From Stentor coeruleus (taxonomy: Eukaryota; Ciliophora; Heterotrichea; Heterotrichida; Stentoridae), in assembly GCA_001970955.1 (NCBI GenBank), contig MPUH01000323.1, forward strand, positions 1 to 64,000: a stretch of DNA of 64,000 nt. Reading direction: 5' to 3'. The translations under genes and the position numbers were made by a program. Positions 1 through 9,874 of the stretch are shown here, one piece after another. The first letter of the stretch is position 1. Each line of letters opens with the position of its first letter. The notes under the pieces were generated by a model. That model made no database searches. It worked only from the letters and a program-made list of their open reading frames with translations, and was not told the DNA's origin.

Positions 1-429
1 ACGTTAAGGTTTAAATATTTTTTTTTGTAGTCGATGTTTTAAGAGAATGTGCAAAGATCATGTGATATTTAAGAATCTAGAATTTATAGTTGTTGATGAT
101 AGTTTTTTGTTATAATTTTATATTTCGTAGTAATATTGTTGTAAATACTCGCTTAAACCTAGAAAGATAATTTTAATTTAGCAACAAAATTACTTCAAAA
201 ACTCAGTTAGCCTAATCCCTATTATTCTTATCTTATATCTATTACCCAACTAAAATATCCAACAATTTTACCATCTAAATCGTGCCAAATCCCCAATTCA
301 AATCTAAAACCTTTTTCCATCCCAAAGTCCTAAACTTTAACCTAAAAAGCCTCTCCTATTTCCGAGACCATCTTCACCCTTCCTATTTTTTATCTTAAAC
401 CCAACAAAAATCTCCTTCTATAATAAATA
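1..429. other. Intergenic, upstream of the first gene
   Basis: No gene is seen here. The right half (about 180-425) is C-rich and G-poor on the + strand, as are the stretches upstream of other + strand genes in this window, so it is probably the promoter side of the gene at 430. Confidence 0.5.
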
Positions 430-726
430 ATGGGTAGTTGTATTCAAAGTGCTATCGATATAAAAAGTTATGATATCGTTATTGGTAATAGAAACAGTGT
501 AAGTCAGCAAAGTGAAGACTTTATCGACATTTCTCTAAGTTCAGAAGAAGTTCCTGAACAAAAACTAGACGAATGGTACAAATTCAAACAAATCAAATGC
601 AAATCTCTTTCTGACTCTATAGCATTAATGTCAACAAACCAACAATCAGAAAGAAAAATCTCAGTTTATAGTAAACCTGGGAGTATGATTGATAGTTTTG
701 CCGTTAGTTTCCCACTGCATAAATAA
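430..726 (+). CDS. Hypothetical small protein, possible N-terminal lipidation
   Basis: A 98-residue protein that I do not recognise. It begins MGSCIQS, with Gly2 and Cys4, which resembles N-myristoylated and palmitoylated proteins, although residue 6 is Gln rather than the preferred Ser/Thr. The middle is polar and acidic, and no membrane segment or domain is visible. The start follows an A-rich context (ataaataatggg) like other starts here, and the upstream DNA has the C-rich skew of a + strand gene. A stop codon follows, then AT-rich DNA. That it is a real gene is likely; its function is unknown. Confidence 0.55.
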   Translation: MGSCIQSAIDIKSYDIVIGNRNSVSQQSEDFIDISLSSEEVPEQKLDEWYKFKQIKCKSLSDSIALMSTNQQSERKISVYSKPGSMIDSFAVSFPLHK

Positions 727-871
727 TAAAGCCTTTTATAAATCATCATAAATACTTAACTGAAAGTTATAACAACATTCGGGAAAGTTATGATTTTTTT
801 TTTGTATAGATATTCTTTAATTGTTTTGAATATATGATTGTAAAATTTAATAACCAAAACTAGTTAGCTAA

Positions 872-1429
872 TTATTCTTCAGTTTCTTCATCTTCGTCAT
901 CTTCTTCATCATCTTCTTCCTCTTCATCTTCTTCATCTTCATCTTCGTCATCGTCTTCTTTCGCTTGATCATCTTTCAAATTTTCAGTAGCCTTATTCAC
1001 ATTCTTAGATCTACGCTTTTTTTTTTCTAACACATCTTCAATATGAGGAATAACACCTCCCATAGGAATTATCACATGAGAGCCAATTGCCTCGACCATT
1101 TCAGCATCACTTTTGACAGCAAGGCAAATATGCCTTGGCTTAATCATATGTTGGGATTCTGAATCAGGTTGACAAGCAACATCTCCTGCCATTTCTAAAA
1201 CTTCTGCGGCAAGATATTCTAAAACTGCAGCAACACCAATAGCGCATTTTGGGCTAATACGATCAGCAATTCTTTTTTTTTTCATAAGACGAAGTACTCG
1301 AGCTACTGGGAAAATAAGCCCAACTTTTTCACTTATCCTTAATTTTTGAGATTTCATTCCTTGGGTTTTTAGGCTGGTTTGGGTTTGAGTAACATTTTTT
1401 TTCTTTGTCTCCTCTTTCTTTGCGGGCAT
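872..1429 (-). CDS. Histone H2A-like protein with long acidic C-terminal tail
   Basis: A chromatin protein with an H2A histone fold. The H2A signatures are readable: GLIFPVARVLRLM (alpha1), AAVLEYLAAEVLEMAGD (alpha2), IKPRHICLAV, and GGVIPHI near the docking region. It is divergent: the loop before the PRH motif is about three residues longer than in ordinary H2A, and one acidic-patch position (the middle of the DEE triplet) is Ala, reading SDAEM. The C terminus is a run of about 28 nearly pure Asp/Glu residues, not the usual lysine-rich tail. The N terminus is lysine-rich. I chose the second ATG (MPAKKEE, after an AAAATG context); an in-frame ATG at 1450 would add seven residues. It is probably a variant and not a bulk histone. 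No partner histone gene is adjacent. Confidence 0.85.
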   Translation of the reverse strand: MPAKKEETKKKNVTQTQTSLKTQGMKSQKLRISEKVGLIFPVARVLRLMKKKRIADRISPKCAIGVAAVLEYLAAEVLEMAGDVACQPDSESQHMIKPRHICLAVKSDAEMVEAIGSHVIIPMGGVIPHIEDVLEKKKRRSKNVNKATENLKDDQAKEDDDEDEDEEDEEEEDDEEDDEDEETEE

Positions 1430-1670
1430 TTTAAATATATAAGCCGCCATTTCAAAATTTTGATTTGATTGGGAATAAGATAAAAGTTTTGGATTTATTA
1501 GATTAAACAGAGGTTTTATGCAAATTTTTATGAGCCTTTTGTTTGTTTTATCAAGAATTTTTATGAGAATTTTTATTTTTGGATTTGAATGTGGAAGATT
1601 GGATTGGGTTTATAGAGGAAGGGTTTATTAGGATGATGATGATTATTATAAAATATTTGAGAATTCAGAT

Positions 1671-1874
1671 TTAGTTGTCGTAGTTGCTTCTGTTTGGTTT
1701 TCGCTTAAGAATTCTTCCTTCTTGGGCATTGAGCTTTATTAGGTTTTCTCTGATTTTGATGAGTTTTTCATAGTGTTTCTTAAGCTCATCGATTTCATTT
1801 TGTAGAGATTTGTTCTGCTCAAACAACTCCATTGTGCTTATTTCCTTAGAATACACATCTGCATATTCCTGCAT
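1671..1874 (-). CDS. Small coiled-coil protein
   Basis: A 67-residue polar protein. Residues 14-52 look like a continuous coiled coil (LFEQNKSLQNEIDELKKHYE), followed by a basic tail (ILKRKPNRS). No family is recognised. It lies between the H2A-like gene on the same strand and the divergent LRR gene at 2087. The heptad pattern and the ATG start support coding on this strand, but the short length leaves doubt. Confidence 0.45.
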   Translation of the reverse strand: MQEYADVYSKEISTMELFEQNKSLQNEIDELKKHYEKLIKIRENLIKLNAQEGRILKRKPNRSNYDN

Positions 1875-2086
1875 TTAATTTATATTTACTTTATAAAATC
1901 AATACTATCCACTTTCCCTCTATAAAACCCTCGCAGCGAAACCTGAAAATTCCCATAACCCAAAACACCTAACTCATCTATAGCAATCACTCTAATTTTT
2001 TTCTTAATATTCTCACATTAAATTCAATTCGTTATTGTAAGAAAAATCCAATCCTACGAAAAATAACATGAAAATCTTATAATAAA

Positions 2087-4732
2087 ATGCATTCTAATAT
2101 AACTCACATAACTGCAACAGCAAAGCTCTCATTAATGAAAAGGTCAGAAGAATCCCGTACCAGTTCTCCAAGGAAATTCCATTCACAAACTCCACGTGAC
2201 TCTACTCGTAAACCTAAAGAATTTCCAATAAAATTTCTCAAACCATCAGCTGAAAATCGTAATGGAAGTATGGAAGCTTACGGAGGTTCAGTAGGGGAAA
2301 ATGCTCGCTTAGACTTTTATGAAACCTATATAAACCTACCTCAGTTTTCTCAAAGAAACAAGCACCAAAAGCTTGAAGATTCCCCAAACCTCGCTTATTT
2401 AGGAGTTGTCGAAAAACATAAACTTAAACCAAACCCATTCGGTATCGTAAGGCGAAAAGGTCCAGAAACCATAATCGACATTCATCAATATAGTATGGGA
2501 GATACTTATGCAAGAGCATTTTCTGAAGGAATCAAACACTTAAAAAATGTATCAACCTTAAATCTAAAAGCTAATAGACTAACAGACAATGGTGCAGCAG
2601 AGATTCTTAAAACGTTAGAATCTAAACAAGTTAAACATATGATCCTTTCAGAAAACCGTATAGGATCAAAAACTATCATAGCACTTATTGACGTTATAAA
2701 ATCCCAAGAGTCTCGGCTTAAAGTTTTAGAACTTGAAAACACTTATTTATCAGATAAAGCTTTAGAGATTTTATGTAGAGTTTTATCTGAAGATAAAAAA
2801 CTCAACAAATTATCTTTAGCTAAAAACAATCTTAATAATGGATCAATACAAGCTCTTGTTGAAATGCTAAAATATAATCAAACATTGAAATTCTTAGATT
2901 TACATTGGAATTGCTTAGGAGCATCAGGTAGTGTTGAGTTTTTACAAGGATTAGCTTCAAATGATGGTTTAGTTCATATTGATTTATCTTATAATTCATT
3001 TGGTAGAAAAGATGCACTTGTTACGGCTAATGCTTTTGCTAAGATGTTTAGTGTTAATCAATATTTACAACATGTAGATTTGTCGAATAATTATTTTGGG
3101 AGGAAAGAATGTGAGGTTATTGGAGAAGGGTTGAAGGATAATCATACTATTTATGGTTTGCATGTACAAGGTAATGATTGTATTGTTGATTCTAAAGGGT
3201 ATATAGTTCCTTTAGAATATTTAAATAAGACTGAACATGGGCATTTACATAGGAGGCTTTTGGATACTCCAAGATATAAAGTTCGCCCAATGCCAAGAAT
3301 TAATTGTTGGATATGTGAGGATTGGGTTGAAGTTACAATAACTTGGAAGCCTCAGGAGTCGGGGATTCTTACCGAGAACCCAATATTTATTCATTTAGAC
3401 TGTGATAATTATCAGCAATGCCAAATGAGCAACAAAGGTTTAGAATTTTTCGCTATTTCTCGTATAGTCCCACCAGGAATGCTAAAGTTTTTCTTCAGCG
3501 ACTCAAACAGTTTTGCTGTATCAAAAGAATACAACACCCACATCCTTGATATCCCAGTAAAAGTTGAATACCCAACCCAAGATAAACAAAAAAGTTATCT
3601 TAACATAAGCAAAACAAATGTAGTTTTCATAGAACATGAGCCTTGGAACAATAAAAAACTCCCAACATTAAAACCAAGAAACGATCCAAGAATCAAAGAA
3701 CGTACTGAAACAATAATCGAAAGAATAATCTGGAAAATCGAAAATAGTACATTTAAAGACTATAAATTTGATACTGAAGAATTATTAACAGAATGTGCTG
3801 ATTATGATTATGAAGTATCAAATATAAAAAACATAGTGTCAAATAAAAATGAACAAGATGAAATAAAACATATATTAAAATCTCATTATAAAGAAATATC
3901 TGAGAATTTTAGACAACTTTCGGCTATAAGTGGTATTGAGCTTTTTTCTATAAGTAAAAACGTTCTTAATGAGTTTTTAAAAAAATGTGCTTTTGAAAAT
4001 GAAGACCAAGTCATGCAAGAATGTGCGATTTTATGGAATTTATCTAATGCTCCACAAACAAAAAATGAAAGATACAATGCTGGTAATGGTTTGTGTAGAT
4101 ACGAATTCGCTGAGTTTTTAGTAAGACTTTCTATAACTTTGTATTATAAGACAAAGAAATGTGAGACAATAAAAGATTCTTTTGATAAACTAATGAATGA
4201 ACATGCATTACTTGGAATGAAGAAATACGATCAGTCTTCATGGCATACAGAAAAATATTTAACAGAAGATGTGGACCATTTTTTTAAATTACATAAACAA
4301 GTACTTGTAGGAGTATTTGATAAATATTCAGCTATGGGTAAAGGATTGATAGATAGAATGGATTTACATGAGTTTAGGCTTATGTGTAATGAGGCTGGGT
4401 TATGTAATGAAGATTTTGTTATGAGGGAAATTGACATGTGTTTTAGACAAGCGATGATGACTGAAGTTGATGAAATTAAACACTCTGAACATTTGGAAAT
4501 GGTTTATGTGGAGTTTATTGAAGCTTTAGCGAGAATTGCTGATCAGTTGTATCCGGATAAACATAACCAGTTAACTTTGAAGAGGAAATTAGAGAATTTA
4601 ATGCCGAGTATGATTAATATATGCCCTTCTAAAGCTAAAGCTGGATGGGAACCACCAAGTGATGCTTCTTATCATAATATGAAATATAGAAGAAGAGTTG
4701 TTGTAACGCAAGAATATATTGAGCCTAAGTAA
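2087..4732 (+). CDS. Leucine-rich-repeat protein with C-terminal EF-hand-like region
   Basis: An 881-residue protein. Residues about 150-365 are ribonuclease-inhibitor-type leucine-rich repeats (LSLAKNNLNNGSIQAL, FLDLHWNCLG, HIDLSYNSFG, HVDLSNNYFG). A Cys-Trp motif, NCWICEDWVEV, follows at about 406-416; similar motifs occur after LRRs in other ciliate proteins, as I remember them. Residues about 530-850 are helical, with an EF-hand-like segment (GVFDKYSAMGKGLIDRMD) around 740. The N-terminal 60 residues are Ser/Arg/Lys-rich and probably disordered. The LRR plus EF-hand architecture suggests a scaffold, perhaps ciliary or cortical, but that role is inference. One uninterrupted exon starting at an ATAAAATG context. 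Confidence 0.85.
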   Translation: MHSNITHITATAKLSLMKRSEESRTSSPRKFHSQTPRDSTRKPKEFPIKFLKPSAENRNGSMEAYGGSVGENARLDFYETYINLPQFSQRNKHQKLEDSPNLAYLGVVEKHKLKPNPFGIVRRKGPETIIDIHQYSMGDTYARAFSEGIKHLKNVSTLNLKANRLTDNGAAEILKTLESKQVKHMILSENRIGSKTIIALIDVIKSQESRLKVLELENTYLSDKALEILCRVLSEDKKLNKLSLAKNNLNNGSIQALVEMLKYNQTLKFLDLHWNCLGASGSVEFLQGLASNDGLVHIDLSYNSFGRKDALVTANAFAKMFSVNQYLQHVDLSNNYFGRKECEVIGEGLKDNHTIYGLHVQGNDCIVDSKGYIVPLEYLNKTEHGHLHRRLLDTPRYKVRPMPRINCWICEDWVEVTITWKPQESGILTENPIFIHLDCDNYQQCQMSNKGLEFFAISRIVPPGMLKFFFSDSNSFAVSKEYNTHILDIPVKVEYPTQDKQKSYLNISKTNVVFIEHEPWNNKKLPTLKPRNDPRIKERTETIIERIIWKIENSTFKDYKFDTEELLTECADYDYEVSNIKNIVSNKNEQDEIKHILKSHYKEISENFRQLSAISGIELFSISKNVLNEFLKKCAFENEDQVMQECAILWNLSNAPQTKNERYNAGNGLCRYEFAEFLVRLSITLYYKTKKCETIKDSFDKLMNEHALLGMKKYDQSSWHTEKYLTEDVDHFFKLHKQVLVGVFDKYSAMGKGLIDRMDLHEFRLMCNEAGLCNEDFVMREIDMCFRQAMMTEVDEIKHSEHLEMVYVEFIEALARIADQLYPDKHNQLTLKRKLENLMPSMINICPSKAKAGWEPPSDASYHNMKYRRRVVVTQEYIEPK

Positions 4733-4832
4733 TTTATTATGATTCTATAGAATATATGAGTTTTTTAGTTTTGTATAGATAAAATAGTTTTTTTTTTTGT
4801 AATAAAGCCGCCAATATGAAAATCAATATAAA

Positions 4833-6179
4833 ATGAGCTTTGATGATGAATACCGCTTGGATATTGACAGCTTCCCGAGTTTTTATAGCAAATACAAAGA
4901 TATGGGGAACTTTGTTATTAAAGAAGAAGCACTTATGTCTTCAGATAATGAGATCTCCATGATATCCTCAAGTGATACAAAAGCACTGAAAGAACAGATA
5001 AAAACTTTAGAATTCGATAATAAACGACTGGAACTTGATCTTGAAGCTGCCCAGCATCGTTTTTTTGTTGAAAAAGATGCCTTGAACCAGAAAATCACTG
5101 AGCTTAAATCTTCAGAATCATCATTAAAAGTCCAAGTTGCCACTTTACAAAATGATATGCTAAAGACTCAGCAAAAGTCTAATGAAACCAATGATAAACA
5201 TGCATTTTTCAATTCACAAATCGAGTTTCTTACTAAAGAAAACAAAAGAATAAATGACCAATACAAAATAGACAAAGAAAACTGGGAGCTTAAACTTAAA
5301 ACACTAGAAAAATTATCAAAAGCACCAGAAGATAAAGAAGATATCAAATCTTTAATCCAACTAAACAAAGCTGAAGCGAAAATCCTTGAATTAAACAACG
5401 AAATCAGCGAATTGAAAAACAAAAACGAACAGCAAAAGCAAAATTATCAGAAAAAAATCGACTTTGTTGACGGGGAAATAAAAAAACTCAAACAAGAAGA
5501 GGAAAAATATATCAAAGAACTTGAAGAAAAAAACAAAAACAACGAAGAAATCATAAACCAGCTTAACAAAAGGATAAAAGATATAGAAAAACTAGTTGAA
5601 AACAAAGAAGAGGGAAAAAAATCAACACCATTAAGGAACCCAAGGCAAAAAAGCTTAGACAACAAAAGCGAAAAGTCCAAAAGTGTCTCAGAAAAGCTCT
5701 CAAGGTCTTCAAAATCCCCTCTTCTCCAATCACCAAAAGCAAAACCTATTAAAAGTGCCTTACAAAACAAAAGGGCGAATACATATTTAAAAGAAAGTTC
5801 ATCAAATAAAGACATAGGAAAAATGAAAACCCCTATAAAAGAACCAATTGTTGATATAAAAAGCAATAAAAATATAGGAAATACTAAAGAAAAAGATGAT
5901 AAAATTAGGAATTTACCTAGTTCTAGAATATTGAATAAAGCTCCTTCTTATTTGAGAAAGGAGAATCAGAACAATAATCTTGAAGTACTTGAAAAAGAAA
6001 TTGCTGTATTAACAGGGAGATATAAATATTTGTTGCAAATGTCACAAGATGCATCTGATGTTGTTAGTTTGAGGAATGAGATAACAAAAGTTGCAGGGGA
6101 GATTGAGGATAAGAGTAACCAGCTTTTTGCTGTAAAGAAAAAACAGCAAGATTTCTTGAAACAACAGATAAGAAGCTAA
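4833..6179 (+). CDS. Coiled-coil protein, weakly Cep57-like C terminus
   Basis: A 448-residue protein. Residues about 50-260 form a long coiled coil. Residues about 260-390 are a basic, Ser/Lys-rich linker (RSSKSPLLQSPKAKP). A second coiled coil from about 392 to the end runs LEKEIAVLTGRYKYLLQ, then LRNEITKVAGEIEDKSNQL, then KKKQQDFLKQQ. The spacing of that last block resembles the microtubule-binding C terminus of Cep57 family centrosomal proteins; this is a pattern match by eye and could be ordinary coiled-coil similarity. It starts 100 bases after the LRR gene on the same strand, at an ATATAAAATG context. Confidence 0.75.
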   Translation: MSFDDEYRLDIDSFPSFYSKYKDMGNFVIKEEALMSSDNEISMISSSDTKALKEQIKTLEFDNKRLELDLEAAQHRFFVEKDALNQKITELKSSESSLKVQVATLQNDMLKTQQKSNETNDKHAFFNSQIEFLTKENKRINDQYKIDKENWELKLKTLEKLSKAPEDKEDIKSLIQLNKAEAKILELNNEISELKNKNEQQKQNYQKKIDFVDGEIKKLKQEEEKYIKELEEKNKNNEEIINQLNKRIKDIEKLVENKEEGKKSTPLRNPRQKSLDNKSEKSKSVSEKLSRSSKSPLLQSPKAKPIKSALQNKRANTYLKESSSNKDIGKMKTPIKEPIVDIKSNKNIGNTKEKDDKIRNLPSSRILNKAPSYLRKENQNNNLEVLEKEIAVLTGRYKYLLQMSQDASDVVSLRNEITKVAGEIEDKSNQLFAVKKKQQDFLKQQIRS

Positions 6180-6432
6180 AATATATATTATTTGTAGTAA
6201 GAGATAATTTGTAGATGATTATTAGAATTATATATGTGAAAATAATTAGAATTTTTAAGTTGAAAAGTTTTTGAAGATGAGGATAAAGAAAATTAGGGAT
6301 TTTAAGTTTGGGTTTTTGGTATGGTTTTTATGGAATTTAATTAGATTTAGTTAGGGTGTACTTTTGAAGTAATGACTTGGATGTTATAAATAAACATTGA
6401 AATTTTTAAATTTTAAAATAGAATTGGATAAT

Positions 6433-8187
6433 ATGGAATCATCAGCCATTGAGTCTATAAGCCAGGGACCAACTCAATCTAATCCTCCTAAGAAAAAAAA
6501 ATATAGTAAAGAAGTTGAGGCAATCCTCGCTGAACCTAAAGAGAAAAAAATTTCAAAGGTCGATATAGAAAAGCGTTTTTATGATTATCAATCAAGGGTT
6601 GATAAGAAAATAGTAGGTTTACAAGAAGAAAAAAAGTCAAAAGAACTTGAAGGGTGCACTTTCGCCCCTAAAATCAATAAAAAATCAGAAAAAAGAGACT
6701 TCCACCAATTTATGAAGCATGTCGAGAACTTTGACAAGGTCAAAAAGGAAAAAATCGAAAGGATCAAAAAAGAGAAACTTGACAGCGAAACGCCAAAAAA
6801 AAGTTCATTTAAACCAACTCTTTCAGAAAAAACAATAAAATTAACTACAGGGCATAAAAGTCCTGACCCAATCCATGAACGGCTTTATAAAGAATCTGCA
6901 GTACTTAAAAAGAAACACGAGGAACTTTCTAAGCAGATTTTAGAAGAATCCTGTTCCTTCAAGCCAAAACTCAACGAGCAGTCTGAAAATCTTAAACGTG
7001 AAGGTCGAGCTTCTCTGCGGCTATATGAAATTTCCAAATCCCAAGCTAAAAGTCCAGAGTCAATCTTTGATAAACCTACTGAGAAACTTATAAACCCTGA
7101 ATCTGAGTCTATGATTCTCGAAAAGTTCATAAAAGAAATCGATGAAGTTTTTCCATCTAAAGCAGACGAAGAAGCTCCAATGCTGAATTTCTTAGAATTT
7201 GTCGAAATACTTAAAAAACTCAATTTAATAACCTCAGCAAACGAAGGTAAAGGCACTGAGCAAGAGCAAAAACTCTGTGAAAAATCTTTTAAAAGCCTAT
7301 GTAGTCCTGAAAACCAAAGCCTCCCAATCCAGAAAGCTAAAAATTTTATCCTTTCAGTTATGAATCTAGATACAAACATAAACCAGCAGTCTAAAAAACA
7401 ACATCTTGAGTATCTTGATTTCTATAAAACCAGGCAAAATGCTCCAAAAAATAAAAAAATTAAGTCTTCAACACCACCTGGGTTCAGTTTTAGACCTGTT
7501 TTAGATGAGAATTCTGAAAAAATCGCTGCTTCTGTTAAACAAAAACGCACAGTTAATCTTGGAAACGATAAAATTGAGAACATTTTAACATTTGAATATA
7601 AAAAAGCAGTTGAAAAGCTTGAGGCTGTAAGAAAAGATCATGAACAAAAGAAACTTGAATGCCCAGACTGCACATTTAAACCTAAGATCAATAGAGGACC
7701 TAAAGATTTTGGGGATGATTTTAAAGATAATTTCTCATTGATTAGTGATTATATGAAGATGTGTGGGGAAAAAACTGGATCAAGGAATGAAATGCTTTAT
7801 TTGTTTTCCAAGCTTGAAAGTGAAAAAAAGGAAAGATTTGCTAGGACGATAGAAGATATGGAGATTGAAAAGAATATGGGTGAGTGTTCATTTACACCTA
7901 GTTTGGATAAACCAAAAATCAATTTAAACGTTTCAACAGGAGTCAAAGGTGTAGCTGAAGTGGTAGAACGTATGCGCAAAGCTCGTAACGAAGAAGAAAA
8001 ATCTCAAGAAGAAATTTTCTCACCAATGAAATTTGGTATCGACTTCAAGCCCCGCATATCAAACGAAAACGAAAAAAAAGACAAAAAACTAATCAAAGAA
8101 AAGGAAGATTCCGATCAGGATTCCAAAAGCTTCAGTTTATCAAAAAGCGACGTTTTAAGTTCAGGAATTTTCGACAAACGCGAGTAA
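6433..8187 (+). CDS. Repeat protein with multiple C-x-F-x-P-x-[IL] motifs
   Basis: A 584-residue lysine-rich protein. It carries at least seven spaced copies of a short motif: CTFAPKINKKS, SSFKPTLSEKT, CSFKPKLNEQS, FSFRPVLDENS, CTFKPKINRG, CSFTPSLDKPK and DFKPRISNEN. Helical, charged segments separate them, some containing an Arg-Leu-Tyr motif (ERLYKES, LRLYEIS). Such repeats are widespread in uncharacterised protist cytoskeletal or flagellar proteins; a microtubule-associated role is inference. The frame upstream is open to 6397 but has no earlier ATG, so the start is the ATG at 6433 (ATAATATGG). Confidence 0.8.
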   Translation: MESSAIESISQGPTQSNPPKKKKYSKEVEAILAEPKEKKISKVDIEKRFYDYQSRVDKKIVGLQEEKKSKELEGCTFAPKINKKSEKRDFHQFMKHVENFDKVKKEKIERIKKEKLDSETPKKSSFKPTLSEKTIKLTTGHKSPDPIHERLYKESAVLKKKHEELSKQILEESCSFKPKLNEQSENLKREGRASLRLYEISKSQAKSPESIFDKPTEKLINPESESMILEKFIKEIDEVFPSKADEEAPMLNFLEFVEILKKLNLITSANEGKGTEQEQKLCEKSFKSLCSPENQSLPIQKAKNFILSVMNLDTNINQQSKKQHLEYLDFYKTRQNAPKNKKIKSSTPPGFSFRPVLDENSEKIAASVKQKRTVNLGNDKIENILTFEYKKAVEKLEAVRKDHEQKKLECPDCTFKPKINRGPKDFGDDFKDNFSLISDYMKMCGEKTGSRNEMLYLFSKLESEKKERFARTIEDMEIEKNMGECSFTPSLDKPKINLNVSTGVKGVAEVVERMRKARNEEEKSQEEIFSPMKFGIDFKPRISNENEKKDKKLIKEKEDSDQDSKSFSLSKSDVLSSGIFDKRE

Positions 8188-8357
8188 CTTCCTAAATAAT
8201 CTTAAAAGGTATTTGGTTTTCTAAGCTTTTTTTACCTAGAAAACTAGTTCTGTCGTCGTAAAAAATGCATATTTAGTATGGAAAATTTGAATGAATAATT
8301 TTCTTCGTATCAAAAAAACCCTAAAAACTAAACTAGAAAATAAAAATCGATTATTCA

Positions 8358-8603
8358 TTAAGCTTTTACTTCTTTGAAACACGGGAATAAACTCATTGTG
8401 TGTTTAAGTGCGGCGATTTTTATTTCTTGAAGAGAGAAATCATTTAAGATCACGGGTTTTGGATGAGGATTTGAAGGGATTGAGGGGGTTTGACGTGCAA
8501 CTCGCTTTTTAGCTTTTTGAGTTTTGCGGATTTTCCAGGATTTCATGTATCCTTCCCATTCTTTAGTGTAATTTGCATTAGGAGCAAGCTTAGTGTGTTT
8601 CAT
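8358..8603 (-). CDS. Small basic hypothetical protein
   Basis: An 81-residue Lys/Arg-rich protein with no recognised domain (WKIRKTQKAKKRVARQ in the middle). It converges with the repeat-protein gene ending at 8187. The DNA on its 5' side (8604-8950) is strongly G-rich on the + strand, therefore C-rich on the coding strand, as upstream of the other genes here. That supports a real minus-strand gene. Confidence 0.5.
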   Translation of the reverse strand: MKHTKLAPNANYTKEWEGYMKSWKIRKTQKAKKRVARQTPSIPSNPHPKPVILNDFSLQEIKIAALKHTMSLFPCFKEVKA

Positions 8604-9874
8604 TTAATGGCTATATTTGTATAAATTTTCATATTTTTCTTGAAGGCAGGATTAAGTTAGACGTCGGAATGGAAGGTTGGGCAATTTTTTGAAGGGATTT
8701 AGGGGAATTTTAAGTTTTTATTCGATTTTTGATGAAAAAATCATGATAATGGATAGGTGGTTAGGGGGAAAAAGCCTTGGGTGATGGGAAGCTTGAGGAT
8801 GGGTGCTAGAAGTTTGGATTTTTGTGGTTTTGTGGGGGTTTTTAAGGTGTGATGGTTGGATTTGATAAATTTTTAGGTTTTTATTGATGTTTTGATGTTA
8901 GGATGGAGGTTTAAAGGTTTGGGAGGATAAGAAAGAATCCACATAAAATATGGAAATTGGATATTTGGACTTTGTGCTCAGCATAAGAATTTTATGATTT
9001 TTGTTAAAATAAAAGACTGATAGTTGGAAGATAAATTTAGGTTGGATTAATAAGAGTTTGGTTAGGAAAAAGTTTTTTATAAATTTTAAAAGTTAAAAGT
9101 TTTATAGTGAATATAATTTTTATATTTACAAGAAAAATCATTAGCTATAACTGAAAATAATAAGATTTTATAAACTTTACTATAATGTTTATGTAAAATG
9201 CATTTCAGTTATATAAAATAGTTAAAATTAAGCAAAAGTAGCATTTGACAATCTTAAATTAAAAAAATAAAATTTAACTTCATAGATTTCCTCTGTATCG
9301 ACATTTTATATATTTTTTAAGCAATCAACCTAAAAATTATTAAAAGCATCTTGTATATTTGGCAGTCATCTAATATATCTAAATTTTGGCTAAAAATCGG
9401 TTAAACACATGGATTACAGATAAAAGATCTTTGAGACTTAGGTTTGGGTTATATATACTGGTAAAACTGGGTGTTTTTCAGATCAGTATAAGTCGAAGCA
9501 CATCTTCTCCGATATTCTTATAATAATTAGCTGAGTTGCTTATATAGCCTTCTAAACAGTTCTTTACATCACCAATTTTGTCTTCACAAAGCAGTTCTTC
9601 AATGTAGTTTTTAGTTTCTTCTCTTACACTATATGCATTTTTTATATAAAAATTTTTTTTTTTCAATAAAAAAACCTATACATAATAAAATCCTATTCAA
9701 CTTCCTTAAGAAAATCACCGACAGCTTTAACATAAAGACTTGTTTTTATTTTCATAACCTCTTAAACACCACAAAACCCTAATAATTCTTTCTACATTTT
9801 ACCATAAATAACATCAAAATACATTTTTGCTATAAAATTTCCTGAAAAGATTAGAAAGTTTCCTATTAAACTAA
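8604..9874. other. Intergenic, no convincing gene
   Basis: The first 400 bases carry the G-rich skew expected upstream of the minus-strand gene at 8358-8603. The rest is plain AT-rich sequence. The only open frame of note, 9478-9666 on the minus strand, has no ATG. Confidence 0.5.

Noticed and set aside
9478-9666. Minus-strand 62-codon open frame
   Set aside because: It begins with TTG, has no in-frame ATG, is AT-biased and resembles nothing.
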